NCBI GenBank assembly: GCA_023458855.1
Contig: JAEWWQ010000178.1
Span: 1 to 7,867 of the forward strand
Direction of reading: 5' to 3'
Length of the DNA: 7,867 nt
Origin: Bacillota bacterium
GTDB lineage: Bacteria; Bacillota; Clostridia; Lachnospirales; Lachnospiraceae
Positions 1-6,652 of this stretch are shown here, piece after piece; the stretch's first letter is position 1, and each line of letters opens with the position of its first letter. The notes under the pieces were generated by a model. The model made no database searches, was not told the origin of the DNA, and worked only from the letters and a program-made list of their open reading frames with translations. The translations under genes and the position numbers were made by a program.

Positions 1-891
1 GCAGTAAGCAGGATTTTAACGAACCCTATATACATTGGAGTATTAGAACAAGGGAAAACGACAACTCCTAATTATAAAGTAAAAAAAAGAATCCAAAAAC
101 CAAAAGCAGAATGGGCTTGTATCAAAGAAAATCATCCGCCTATTATTTCAAAGGATATTTTTGATGCAGTTGCAGGAATTATGGAAAAAGACACAAGAAC
201 GGCACCTTCCAGAGAAGCAGTACACATTTTTTCGGGAGTGGTGGAATGCGGACAATGTGGAGCCAATATGATTCGAAAGATAACAAATGCCAATGGCACA
301 CTTTATGCGTACTATATCTGTACATCAGGAAAGTGTGACAGAAAAACGCATTCCTGTAACAATACAGGTATCAGTGAAAAAAAACTGGAGAAAATCGTTA
401 TCAACGCAATCAATAAACAGTTGAAAACTATTATTGGAACACACAGATTCGCAGAATATTTGACAGAAAAAGATTTGTTCAAAACAGCTGTGGAGAAACT
501 TAATACACGAATCAATGAATTAAAGAAGGAAAGAACTAAAATACAAGATATAAAATATGTTCTTCGTGAAGATTTACATGGGGGAATTATAAATCAGGAA
601 GAGTATGAATTGCTGTTGGATCATTATAATAGCAAAACAGAGGAAATCAGAAATGCAATTGCTTTGCAGGAAAAAGAAGTACAGCAAATAAAAAATGGTG
701 TGAGTGAAAAATCTGAGTTTGTAAAAGATTTTGTCAGGAATGGATATATCAAAAAAATAGAGCGAAAAACAGTTGTTCTGTTAATAAAAAAAATAATTGT
801 CTATGATAAAAAAACAGTTGAGATTATGTTTCATTTTGCAGATGGAATAGAAAAGGTGTGTTCTGAATGGCAAGACGTAGTAGACGAGTAA
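1..891 (+). CDS. Large serine recombinase 1, C-terminal part (5' end outside window)
   Basis: The frame is open from base 1 and continues into the ATG at 181, which is internal and not a start. The first codons read as the end of a Recombinase domain (ILTNPIYIGVLEQGK, then EWACIKENHPPIISKDIF). A recombinase zinc beta-ribbon follows, with Cys pairs at about 247-258 (CGQC) and further Cys to about 357. After that comes a long Lys/Glu-rich coiled coil (about 480-720) and a C-terminal tail ending in the FADGIEKV-type motif common in these enzymes. Large serine recombinases cut and rejoin att sites through a covalent 5'-phosphoserine link; the ribbon and coiled coil bind DNA and control synapsis and direction. 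The catalytic domain must lie upstream of the window. The 3' end overlaps the next gene by 25 bases, suggesting translational coupling. Confidence 0.93.
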   Translation, partial: AVSRILTNPIYIGVLEQGKTTTPNYKVKKRIQKPKAEWACIKENHPPIISKDIFDAVAGIMEKDTRTAPSREAVHIFSGVVECGQCGANMIRKITNANGTLYAYYICTSGKCDRKTHSCNNTGISEKKLEKIVINAINKQLKTIIGTHRFAEYLTEKDLFKTAVEKLNTRINELKKERTKIQDIKYVLREDLHGGIINQEEYELLLDHYNSKTEEIRNAIALQEKEVQQIKNGVSEKSEFVKDFVRNGYIKKIERKTVVLLIKKIIVYDKKTVEIMFHFADGIEKVCSEWQDVVDE

Positions 892-1835
892 CTACAGAAG
901 ACAGGTCGGCTGCATTAGATCAGGTGGAATATAAAGTGGCTGTCTACGCCAGATTATCCGGAAATAGCAGCCAGAAAGACAGTAATTCTATTGTGAATCA
1001 GGTAAACTTTATTCGAGGATATGTTTCTAAAGATAAAAACATGACCATCTATAGAGAATATACAGAGGAAGGCTATAGTGGAACAAATTTCAGACGACCG
1101 GCTTTTTCTGCGATGCTTGCGGATGCCGGAAAGGGATATCTGAATTGCATTATTGTAAAAGATCTTTCGAGACTCGGCAGGGATTATATTGAAACAGGAA
1201 ATTATCTTGAAAAAATTTTTCCGGAAATGAAGATCAGGTTCATTGCCATCAACGATCAATACGATAGTAATATTAAAGATGCCTCACCAGATTTTCTACT
1301 GCTTGGTCTTAAAAATCTGATCAATGAAATGTATGCCAAGGATATCTCAAAGAAGAGGAGCACATCTTATCGCCTGGCGCAAAAAGGAAAGGCGGTGTTT
1401 GGAATGATGCCTCCATATGGGTATGCAATTAATGAAAACCGAAAAGAAGGATTTGTGATAGATATGGAAACCGCTCCGATCGTTCAGGAAATATACCATT
1501 TATATTTACAGGGAATGTCCTGTCATGCAATTGCCGGGATACTGAATGAAAAAAATGTGATACCTCCGTTTCGTTATTATATGCAAAGAATCGGAAAAAC
1601 TTTGCCCAAAGGAGCTGATTGGAGATCTGCGACCATTGCAAATATTCTTTCCAACCCTGCTTACACCGGCGCCATCGTAAGAAACAAAACAAAGACATCT
1701 AAATATGAGAATATACAAACAATTCGTAATGCTCCGGAAGAATGGGAGATAATGCCCCATTCTCATAAAGCAATTATTCATCAGGATATATTTGAGGAAG
1801 TAAGAAAAATCAGGGAAAAAAGAAAAAGGAGATAG
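867..1835 (+). CDS. Large serine recombinase 2, short form without zinc ribbon or coiled coil
   Basis: This 322-residue protein has a basic N-terminal extension (MARRSRR), then a resolvase/invertase catalytic domain. The YARLS motif at residues 27-31 gives catalytic Ser31, and DLSRLGR at 99-105 carries the conserved arginines. KDISKK is followed by a Recombinase DNA-binding domain (PPYGYAI onward, with ILSNPAYTGAIV near residue 260). It ends in a basic tail, EKRKRR, exactly where longer relatives (about 500-560 residues) begin the zinc ribbon. The ATG at 867 lies inside recombinase 1 and is preceded by an AAAAGG ribosome site at about 851-856. The last codons contain the AAAAAGGAG ribosome site for the next gene. 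That tidy arrangement argues the protein is naturally short rather than broken. It probably works with one or both neighbouring recombinases; a division of labour is inference. Confidence 0.9.
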   Translation: MARRSRRVTTEDRSAALDQVEYKVAVYARLSGNSSQKDSNSIVNQVNFIRGYVSKDKNMTIYREYTEEGYSGTNFRRPAFSAMLADAGKGYLNCIIVKDLSRLGRDYIETGNYLEKIFPEMKIRFIAINDQYDSNIKDASPDFLLLGLKNLINEMYAKDISKKRSTSYRLAQKGKAVFGMMPPYGYAINENRKEGFVIDMETAPIVQEIYHLYLQGMSCHAIAGILNEKNVIPPFRYYMQRIGKTLPKGADWRSATIANILSNPAYTGAIVRNKTKTSKYENIQTIRNAPEEWEIMPHSHKAIIHQDIFEEVRKIREKRKRR

Positions 1836-1842
1836 TTGAAAG

Positions 1843-3423
1843 ATAGGTAACAAATCTAAAATTGCAGCATATTTACGCTTATCAAAAGAAGATGTATTTT
1901 GGGAGGAAGAAAGTAACAGTATTACAAACCAGAAAAGATTAATTGATGAATATATTTTGCATCATAAATCATTAAATGGAACTAAGATCATATATTATGT
2001 GGACGACGGCTATTCGGGCACAACATTTGAAAGACCGGGATTTGAAAGCATGATAGAAGATATCAGAAAAGAAAAGATATCTTGTATTATTGTTAAGGAC
2101 TTATCAAGATTGGGGAGAAATTATATTGAAACCGGATATTATCTGGAAGAAGTGTTTCCAGTCATAGGAGTCCGATTTATAGCAATTAATGATTCTTATG
2201 ATACAGCAGAGCAGATTGGAGCCAATGCTGATTTGAACATACAATTTAAAAACATGGTGAACGATTTTTATTGCAAAGATATCTCAAAAAAAATCAGAAC
2301 AACCATAAAACTGAAAAAAGAGAATGGAGATTATATGGGTGGTACGCTTCCCTATGGATATCGGAAAGAAAAAGACGTAATTATTACGGAGCAATCGGCA
2401 TCAGATATCGTAAAAAAAATATTTCAGACCTATAATTCCGGAAAATCAGCGGCTGACATTGCAAAAGAATTAAATGCGGATGGGATCGATAATCCATCTT
2501 TCTATATGGATAAAAATGAGATACGCATACCTTCTGTAAAGAATACTTATAGACAGTGGAATGGAAGTTCTGTTCTTAGAATACTTAGAAATGAAACATA
2601 TACCGGAGTATTGCTTTATCATAAGACAGAATCTCTTGATATTACTATGAATATCATAAAAAAGTATGGAAAAGATGAATGGCTGCGTATTGAGGGAATA
2701 ATACCGCCAATAATATCAAAAGAAGAATTTGAACTGGCTGCTTCCAGAAAGAGAAAGAGAAGTAAAAATAAATCATTGTATCACTATCCTAAAAAGTATG
2801 TAGGAAAAATAAGATGTGGATACTGTAACCACAATCTGACCTGGAGACTGGGGAAAAAGGAACAGGAAATTTATTACTGCAGACATTATAATTTTACACA
2901 GCATGATTGTAATTATATAAAAATTACAGAACAGGAAATAGATACAATTCTAAAAAACGCGCTCAAAATGCAGATAGCCGTCAGTATTGAATGTAATAAG
3001 ATGAGAGAACAGGTGCAGAAAATCTATCTGGAAAAACAAAGGGAGACAGAGAAAAAACTGAAAACTATAAAAAGAAACTATATAAAATATGCGGAAGGCT
3101 ATCAGTCTTTGTATGGTACTTATGCGGGCGGTAATATAGATAGAAATACATTTCAGGAAAAAAAGGAACAACTTAAAAAGCTGAAAGTGACAGCTGCAAA
3201 AGAAGAAGAAAAATTGTATGACAGGAAAGAAAAAATAGTGCAAAGGATAAGCTGTATCTCAAAAAAAATGGATGTCCTGGAATTTGCAATGCAGGAAGAC
3301 ATCTTACAAGAAGAAATGGGATTATTGGTAAAGGAAATTATCTATTATGGTGCAGATTCTATGGAAATCAGATGGAATTTCAAAGATGGATTCCGTAAAA
3401 TATTGCGTGGAACAGTAGATTGA
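1843..3423 (+). CDS. Large serine recombinase 3, full domain set but no standard start codon
   Basis: The protein has, in order, the catalytic motif YLRLS (codons 1867-1881, catalytic Ser at 1879-1881), DGYSGTTFERPGF, DLSRLGR (about 2098-2118), and KDISKK. A Recombinase domain (LPYGYRKEKD; ILRNETYTGVLL) and a zinc ribbon (CGYC at about 2815-2826, with later Cys near 2878 and 2908) follow, then a long Lys/Glu-rich coiled coil. The size (about 520-527 residues) is normal for the family. The only ordinary in-frame start is TTG at 1957, which would delete the catalytic serine, so it is not the native start. Between the in-frame TGA at 1837-1839 and 1957 there is no ATG, GTG or TTG. Candidates are ATA at 1843 (used here; gives MGNKSKIAAYLRLS, 11 bases after the GGAG at 1828-1831), ATT at 1861, or TTG at 1836 followed by a one-base frameshift near 1848. 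The gene may be nonstandardly initiated, weakly expressed or recently damaged. Confidence 0.85.
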   Translation: MGNKSKIAAYLRLSKEDVFWEEESNSITNQKRLIDEYILHHKSLNGTKIIYYVDDGYSGTTFERPGFESMIEDIRKEKISCIIVKDLSRLGRNYIETGYYLEEVFPVIGVRFIAINDSYDTAEQIGANADLNIQFKNMVNDFYCKDISKKIRTTIKLKKENGDYMGGTLPYGYRKEKDVIITEQSASDIVKKIFQTYNSGKSAADIAKELNADGIDNPSFYMDKNEIRIPSVKNTYRQWNGSSVLRILRNETYTGVLLYHKTESLDITMNIIKKYGKDEWLRIEGIIPPIISKEEFELAASRKRKRSKNKSLYHYPKKYVGKIRCGYCNHNLTWRLGKKEQEIYYCRHYNFTQHDCNYIKITEQEIDTILKNALKMQIAVSIECNKMREQVQKIYLEKQRETEKKLKTIKRNYIKYAEGYQSLYGTYAGGNIDRNTFQEKKEQLKKLKVTAAKEEEKLYDRKEKIVQRISCISKKMDVLEFAMQEDILQEEMGLLVKEIIYYGADSMEIRWNFKDGFRKILRGTVD

Positions 3424-3445
3424 TGTAAAGTAATTATTATAATAG

Positions 3446-3466
3446 TTTTTTGGTTTTAAGATTGCA
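3446..3466. other. Right attachment junction (attR-like) between element and interrupted carboxypeptidase gene
   Basis: Carboxypeptidase-like reading resumes at about 3461 (AEAGYCYVGALKRDG), 38 bases after the stop of recombinase 3. Family members read G-L/F-K-T-G-F/Y-T before AGYC. Here GFK (3452-3460) is followed at once by IAEAGY, so the TGFT codons are missing and the junction falls within or beside the KTG motif. The GGTTTTAAG stretch at the end of the element resembles the target codons themselves, as expected when a recombinase exchanges strands inside a short shared core. The exact crossover dinucleotide cannot be set from one junction. Confidence 0.6.
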
Positions 3467-4009
3467 GAAGCAGGATATTGTTATGTTGGTGCGCTTAAAA
3501 GAGACGGCAGAACTTATAGTGTGGCACTGCTTGCCTGCGGGTGGCCGAATAATAAGGGCTACAAATGGAGCGACACGAAGAAGTTAATGGCATATGGAAT
3601 AGAGAACTTTCAATATCATGCATTTGATGAAGTTAAGATAAATTCGAATGAACTGAAACCGATTCAGGTGAACAATGGCCAGACAGAGAAAATCGGCGGA
3701 GTTGCGACAGCTGAAGTTAAAATATTAGAGGATGAAGTCACAGAGAAAAAAGGCGTTTCAGAAGAAAAAAATGCGAAACTGGCTGTTCAGGGAGTTCTCA
3801 TGAGAAAAGATGAGAACATGGATGTTGTGTATGACATAAAGAAGGTCATGGAAGCTCCTGTATGTGAGGGAGAACGAGTCGGAACAATTACCTATTTGGT
3901 GAACGGAGAAAAATGGAAAGTGGAAAATGTCATACTTACTGAAAACATAGATAAAATTGATTTTCAATGGTGTTTTGAAATGATAATTCAGAAATATTGT
4001 ATAAAATAG
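3461..4009 (+). pseudogene. D-alanyl-D-alanine carboxypeptidase (DacA / peptidase S11), C-terminal fragment cut by the mobile element
   Basis: The frame is open upstream of the GTG at 3521 and reads AGYCYVGALKRDGRTYSVAL, then LLACGWPNNKGYKWSDTKKLMAYG. This is the characteristic end of the S11 penicillin-binding domain just after its KTG motif. A C-terminal PBP5-associated beta domain follows (about 3650-3930), then a tail ending DFQWCFEMIIQKYCIK, which looks like the family's amphipathic C-terminal end. The intact enzyme is exported and trims the terminal D-Ala from peptidoglycan pentapeptides. The active-site SxxK and SxN motifs and all of the N-terminal domain are missing, so this piece cannot be active. 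The break coincides with the end of the recombinase element, so precise excision could in principle restore the gene. The GTG at 3521 is unlikely to be a real start. Confidence 0.8.
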
Positions 4010-4067
4010 TGTGAGAAGAAATTCTAAGCAGCAAAATACTGCTACTAAGAATTTCTAAATCTCACAC
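4009..4067. repeat. 59-base imperfect inverted repeat directly after the carboxypeptidase stop
   Basis: The outer arms GTGTGAGA (4009-4016) and TCTCACAC (4060-4067) are perfectly complementary. An inner pair, AGAAATTCT (4017-4025) and AGAATTTCT (4048-4056), is also perfect, with a 3-base bulge on the right side and a further AGCAG/CTGCT pair around the AAAATA loop. The first arm overlaps the TAG stop codon. There is no U-run after it, so it is not a classical terminator. It may be a small palindromic repeat (REP- or MITE-like) or an RNA 3'-end stabilizer. Confidence 0.7.
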
Positions 4068-4069
4068 AG

Positions 4070-4098
4070 GAAGAAGACGCAAGCGTCTTCTTCTCCTT
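4070..4098 (+). terminator. GC-richer 11-bp hairpin, probable terminator of the carboxypeptidase transcript
   Basis: GAAGAAGACGC (4070-4080) and GCGTCTTCTTC (4083-4093) are perfectly complementary around AA, followed by TCTCCTTGG. The stem is strong, and its position behind a gene end and before a new gene fits a terminator. The U-tract is poor, so efficiency is doubtful. The pyrimidine/purine arms would allow action in either direction. Confidence 0.5.
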
Positions 4099-4107
4099 GG
4101 TTATTTG

Positions 4108-4124
4108 TACCGCTTGTAGCGGTA
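4108..4124. promoter_or_regulatory. Operator-like 17-bp palindrome upstream of the methyltransferase gene
   Basis: TACCGC (4108-4113) and GCGGTA (4119-4124) are perfect inverted arms around the 5-base spacer TTGTA. The site lies 23 bases before the ATG at 4148 and just ahead of its ribosome site. The symmetry and size suit a dimeric repressor or MerR-type regulator; as RNA it could instead be a small hairpin in the leader. No clear promoter is seen beside it, so the role is inferred. Confidence 0.4.
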
Positions 4125-4147
4125 TGTCGGGAAATGTGAGGAACCAT

Positions 4148-4795
4148 ATGGATAAAAAACAAAAAAAATTCTGGTCAAGATATGCCGGCATTTACGTGCG
4201 TTTTGTCTTGAGGGGAAAAGGTGCAAAACAAGCGTATGAAAAAATGAAGAAAGAGATTACCAATCAGTTAACCAGAGAAATGAATGTATTGGAACTTGCT
4301 GCAGGTCCAGGGATACTTTCAAGAGATATTGCCTTATCCTGTAAACGCTTAATAGCCACAGATTTTTCGGAAGCTATGATAGAAGAGGCAAAAAAGACAG
4401 ATGTGACATCGAATCTACAGTTTGAAATAGCTGATGCCACTGACCTATCCTATGCGGACAATACATTTGATGCAGTTGTGATTGCAAATGCACTTCATAT
4501 CATGCCAGATCCGGATACAGTACTTGTCCAGATAAGCCGTGTATTAAAGCAGGATGGTATTTTAATAGCACCAACATTTACACGTGAGAATGTAAAATTA
4601 AAAGCGTTAGAAAGATTCATGGAAGTCTTTGGATTTCGAACATACAGTAAATGGACGCACCACACGTATCGACAATATTTAAAATCGCAAGGGTGGGAAA
4701 TATGTATGTCTGAAGTAATAGAGGGACATAATTTTCCGATTAGTTTTCTGACAGCACGAAATAATAACAGTGCAGTGATGGGGGAATACATATGA
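4148..4795 (+). CDS. Class I SAM-dependent methyltransferase, small soluble
   Basis: This 215-residue protein has a Methyltransf_11/25-type fold. It contains the SAM-binding motif I LELAAGPG (48-55), the acidic ribose-binding residue in ATDFSEAM (Asp72), motif ADATDL (95-100), and the DAVVIANALHIMPDP stretch (108-122) followed by VLKQDGILIAPTF. No signal peptide or membrane segment is seen. The N-terminus KKQKKFWSRYAGIY is typical of small clostridial methyltransferases whose substrate is unknown; a small molecule or quinone-like substrate is possible but not shown. The ATG at 4148 was chosen because GAGG (4138-4141) sits 6 bases before it and homology begins there. A longer reading from TTG 4097 would run through the palindromic leader and is unlikely. 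The stop overlaps the next start as ATGA, so it is coupled to the downstream kinase. Confidence 0.88.
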   Translation: MDKKQKKFWSRYAGIYVRFVLRGKGAKQAYEKMKKEITNQLTREMNVLELAAGPGILSRDIALSCKRLIATDFSEAMIEEAKKTDVTSNLQFEIADATDLSYADNTFDAVVIANALHIMPDPDTVLVQISRVLKQDGILIAPTFTRENVKLKALERFMEVFGFRTYSKWTHHTYRQYLKSQGWEICMSEVIEGHNFPISFLTARNNNSAVMGEYI

Positions 4796-6465
4796 AAAAA
4801 AATGTAGTGTCCAGTATTGCAAGAAACAGGCAGGAAAAAATGGAAATACAGCGTACCAATGAATTTGCACTATTTTTATCTTATGTCTGTCGTGTAAATG
4901 ATGATGTAAGTGAGTTGAATGTGGAATCCGGTACGCGTATTCAGTATTCTTTAGTCGATGGAAAAATAGTAAAGACAACAAAACCCTATATCGATAGGGA
5001 GAGAATTAGAAAAATGGCTCATCCGGAGGATTTGGAAGCGATTCTTACAATTTGCAATCAGGATAATTATATGAGAATGATAGATACACTGGGCGAGGTC
5101 ACATTCGATTGCCGCATTCTGACTGATTGTGATGAAGCGGAGGGGAATGGGGAATATCATTGGTACAGATGTACGGTACAGGGGATGGCGAGGGATGAAA
5201 GACATCCGAACTGTGTCATATTATTCCGGAAGGACACAGATGCTATCAAACGTGCGGAAGAGGAAAAAAAACAACAGCTCCGGGAAGCACTGGATGCTGC
5301 CGAACGTGCTAACAATGCAAAAAGTCAGTTTACTTCGAGGATGTCACATGAGATCAGGACGCCATTAAATGCTGTAATCGGCTATATGAGGATTGGAAGA
5401 GAAAATGCGGCAGATCCGGCTAAAGTAGTTGATTGTATGAAAAAAGCAGAAATTGCCGCTAAGCATTTGCTGTCTATAATCAATGATGTTCTGGATATGT
5501 CATCTATCGAAAGCGGTAATCTGAAAATTGCAAATGAAAGTTTTGATTTCAGGCAATTGCTATCAGCAATTACGGCACTATTTTATTCACAGGGTAAAGA
5601 GAAGGATGTTGCTTTCACAGTTCTACTGGAAGGTGTTACCGAAGATAGATTAATTGGAGACGGACTTCGTCTCAATCAGATTTTAATGAATCTGTTAAGT
5701 AATGCAATTAAATTTACTCCTTCAGGAGGCAGGGTCATTCTTAAGGTACTGCAGGAAGCAATAAAGGAAGATAGGGTCTTTTTTCGCTTTTTGGTTCAGG
5801 ATACGGGAATCGGCATTCGGGAAGATTATAGAGAACGCCTGTTTAAACCATATGAACAACAGGATTCAACAATTGCGCAACTGTTTGGCGGCAGTGGACT
5901 TGGACTTTCTATTACCAAAAATCTTGTTACGATGATGAATGGGGTAATTGATGTAGAAAGCAGACAGGGGGGCGGAACGGTTTTTAATGTGGGCATTTCC
6001 TTTGGACTGGATCATACAGTACATGACAAGACTGCGAACGAGTACAAGACAGAAAAAATGAATGAGGCTGAGGAGTATGATCTGGCTGACATGCATGTAT
6101 TGCTGGCAGAAGATAATAGTATGAATCAGGAGATTGCGATTGCAATATTAGAGGGAGCAGGTGTGGTGGTCGATTGTGTCGTGAATGGACAAGAAGCCGT
6201 GGGGAAGTTTGAATCTGAACTGCCTGGAACATATCAAGCCATTCTTATGGATGTTCAGATGCCGATTCTGAATGGCTACGAAGCAACGAAAAAGATACGT
6301 TCCTCTGAAAGTCCGGAGGCTGCATCCATACCGATTATTGCTATGACAGCAGATGCATTTACAGAGGATGTTTCTGCAGCGTTGCATGCAGGTATGAACG
6401 ATCATGTTGCCAAACCAATCGATATCAGACAGCTATTTTCTGTACTTGTGAAATATAAAAAATAA
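4792..6465 (+). CDS. Soluble hybrid sensor histidine kinase / response regulator (PAS-HisKA-HATPase-REC)
   Basis: This 557-residue protein has no membrane segment or signal peptide. Residues about 24-150 look like a PAS domain (HPEDLEAI, EYHWYRCTVQGM). A short coiled linker follows (150-178), then HisKA with phospho-acceptor His186 in SHEIRTPLN. The HATPase domain has the N box (Asn300 and Asn304), G1 DTGIG (337-341), an F box near FKPYEQ, and G2 GGSGLGL (366-372). The receiver (434-557) has acidic Glu440/Asp441, phospho-acceptor Asp487 in MDVQMP, Thr519 and Lys541. All key residues are present, so the enzyme should autophosphorylate and pass phosphate to its own receiver. No HPt domain and no separate regulator lie nearby, so the output is elsewhere or is protein contact. 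Ribosome site GGGGGA precedes the ATG, which overlaps the methyltransferase stop by 4 bases. Cytoplasmic sensing is inferred from the missing membrane parts. Confidence 0.93.
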   Translation: MKKNVVSSIARNRQEKMEIQRTNEFALFLSYVCRVNDDVSELNVESGTRIQYSLVDGKIVKTTKPYIDRERIRKMAHPEDLEAILTICNQDNYMRMIDTLGEVTFDCRILTDCDEAEGNGEYHWYRCTVQGMARDERHPNCVILFRKDTDAIKRAEEEKKQQLREALDAAERANNAKSQFTSRMSHEIRTPLNAVIGYMRIGRENAADPAKVVDCMKKAEIAAKHLLSIINDVLDMSSIESGNLKIANESFDFRQLLSAITALFYSQGKEKDVAFTVLLEGVTEDRLIGDGLRLNQILMNLLSNAIKFTPSGGRVILKVLQEAIKEDRVFFRFLVQDTGIGIREDYRERLFKPYEQQDSTIAQLFGGSGLGLSITKNLVTMMNGVIDVESRQGGGTVFNVGISFGLDHTVHDKTANEYKTEKMNEAEEYDLADMHVLLAEDNSMNQEIAIAILEGAGVVVDCVVNGQEAVGKFESELPGTYQAILMDVQMPILNGYEATKKIRSSESPEAASIPIIAMTADAFTEDVSAALHAGMNDHVAKPIDIRQLFSVLVKYKK

Positions 6466-6483
6466 GAAAAGTAAGATTGGGAC

Positions 6484-6516
6484 AAAAATACCAGAATGCA
6501 GTTCTGGTATTTTTTT
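6484..6516 (+). terminator. Intrinsic terminator of the methyltransferase-kinase operon
   Basis: ATACCAGAA (6488-6496) and TTCTGGTAT (6502-6510) form a perfect 9-bp stem around TGCAG, followed by six further T residues. The stem extends by A:T pairs from the upstream A-run, so it could also stop minus-strand transcription leaving the IS110 gene. It lies about 20 bases after the kinase stop. Confidence 0.9.
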
Positions 6517-6606
6517 GATGAAATTTTTGAAAACAATACAAAACAAAAGAAAAAAATACAAACAAAAATAAATAATCTTTTACTTTAGAAATGTATGATG
6601 GAAATA
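6517..6606. other. A-rich intergenic stretch, no gene seen
   Basis: This 90-base stretch is very A-rich on the plus strand, with repeated CAAAA and AAATA runs. No credible reading frame or stem is visible. It may serve as an upstream (UP-like) or bent-DNA region for the promoter that follows at 6607. Confidence 0.4.
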
Positions 6607-6652
6607 TTGACTTATATTATTGTTTTGATATGATAAACAAAAATAGAGGTGA
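6607..6652 (+). promoter_or_regulatory. Orphan plus-strand promoter and ribosome site facing the IS110 remnant
   Basis: TTGACT (6607-6612), a 16-base spacer and TATGAT (6629-6634) form a good sigma-70-type promoter. AGAGGTGA (6645-6652) is a ribosome-binding site about 10 bases past the expected transcript start. A start codon would be expected a few bases later, but from about 6650 the sequence is IS110 transposase in antisense and no gene follows. The promoter therefore probably belonged to a host gene removed or displaced at this junction. Confidence 0.5.

Larger units (their letters stand above)
1..3460 (+). mobile_element. Right end of a serine-recombinase mobile element (integrative element, cargo off the left edge)
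   Basis: Three consecutive large serine recombinase genes on one strand are followed directly by a carboxypeptidase gene lacking its 5' part. Clusters of such recombinases normally sit at one end of an integrative or mobilizable element and excise or insert it through short att sites. What is seen is the recombinase cluster and the broken host gene. That the element extends leftward beyond the window is inferred, because no left junction or other carboxypeptidase half is present here. The exact right boundary is uncertain by about 10 bases. Confidence 0.75.

Noticed and set aside
181..891. A separate 236-residue gene starting at ATG 181
   Set aside because: The same frame is open from base 1 and encodes the recombinase domain end, so 181 is an internal methionine of a longer protein.
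2950..3243. Minus-strand reading frame rich in Phe and hydrophobic residues, resembling a membrane protein
   Set aside because: It is the antisense of the Lys/Glu-rich coiled coil of recombinase 3; AAA/GAA codons read backward give TTT/TTC, and no ribosome site is seen.
1957..3423. Recombinase 3 starting at TTG 1957
   Set aside because: This start removes the YLRLS motif with the catalytic serine, while the upstream frame clearly encodes it.
3975..4005. Promoter TTGAAA / TATAAA for the methyltransferase operon
   Set aside because: The spacer is 19 bases, the boxes lie in coding sequence, and two hairpins stand between it and the gene; too weak to list.
3521..4009. A stand-alone 162-residue hypothetical gene starting at GTG 3521
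   Set aside because: Carboxypeptidase-like sequence continues upstream of the GTG to the element junction, so it is a fragment of a larger gene and not a new small gene.
4009..4124. CRISPR-like array in the repeat-rich gap
   Set aside because: The three repeats are different inverted repeats, not direct repeats with spacers, and no cas gene is near.
4097..4147. N-terminal extension of the methyltransferase from TTG 4097
   Set aside because: It would translate the end of a terminator hairpin and the palindrome, has no ribosome site, and the family pattern starts at MDKKQKKFW with GAGG before ATG 4148.
5984..6405. Minus-strand frames inside the hybrid kinase gene
   Set aside because: They are shadows of the well-conserved receiver and ATPase domains and show no family pattern of their own.
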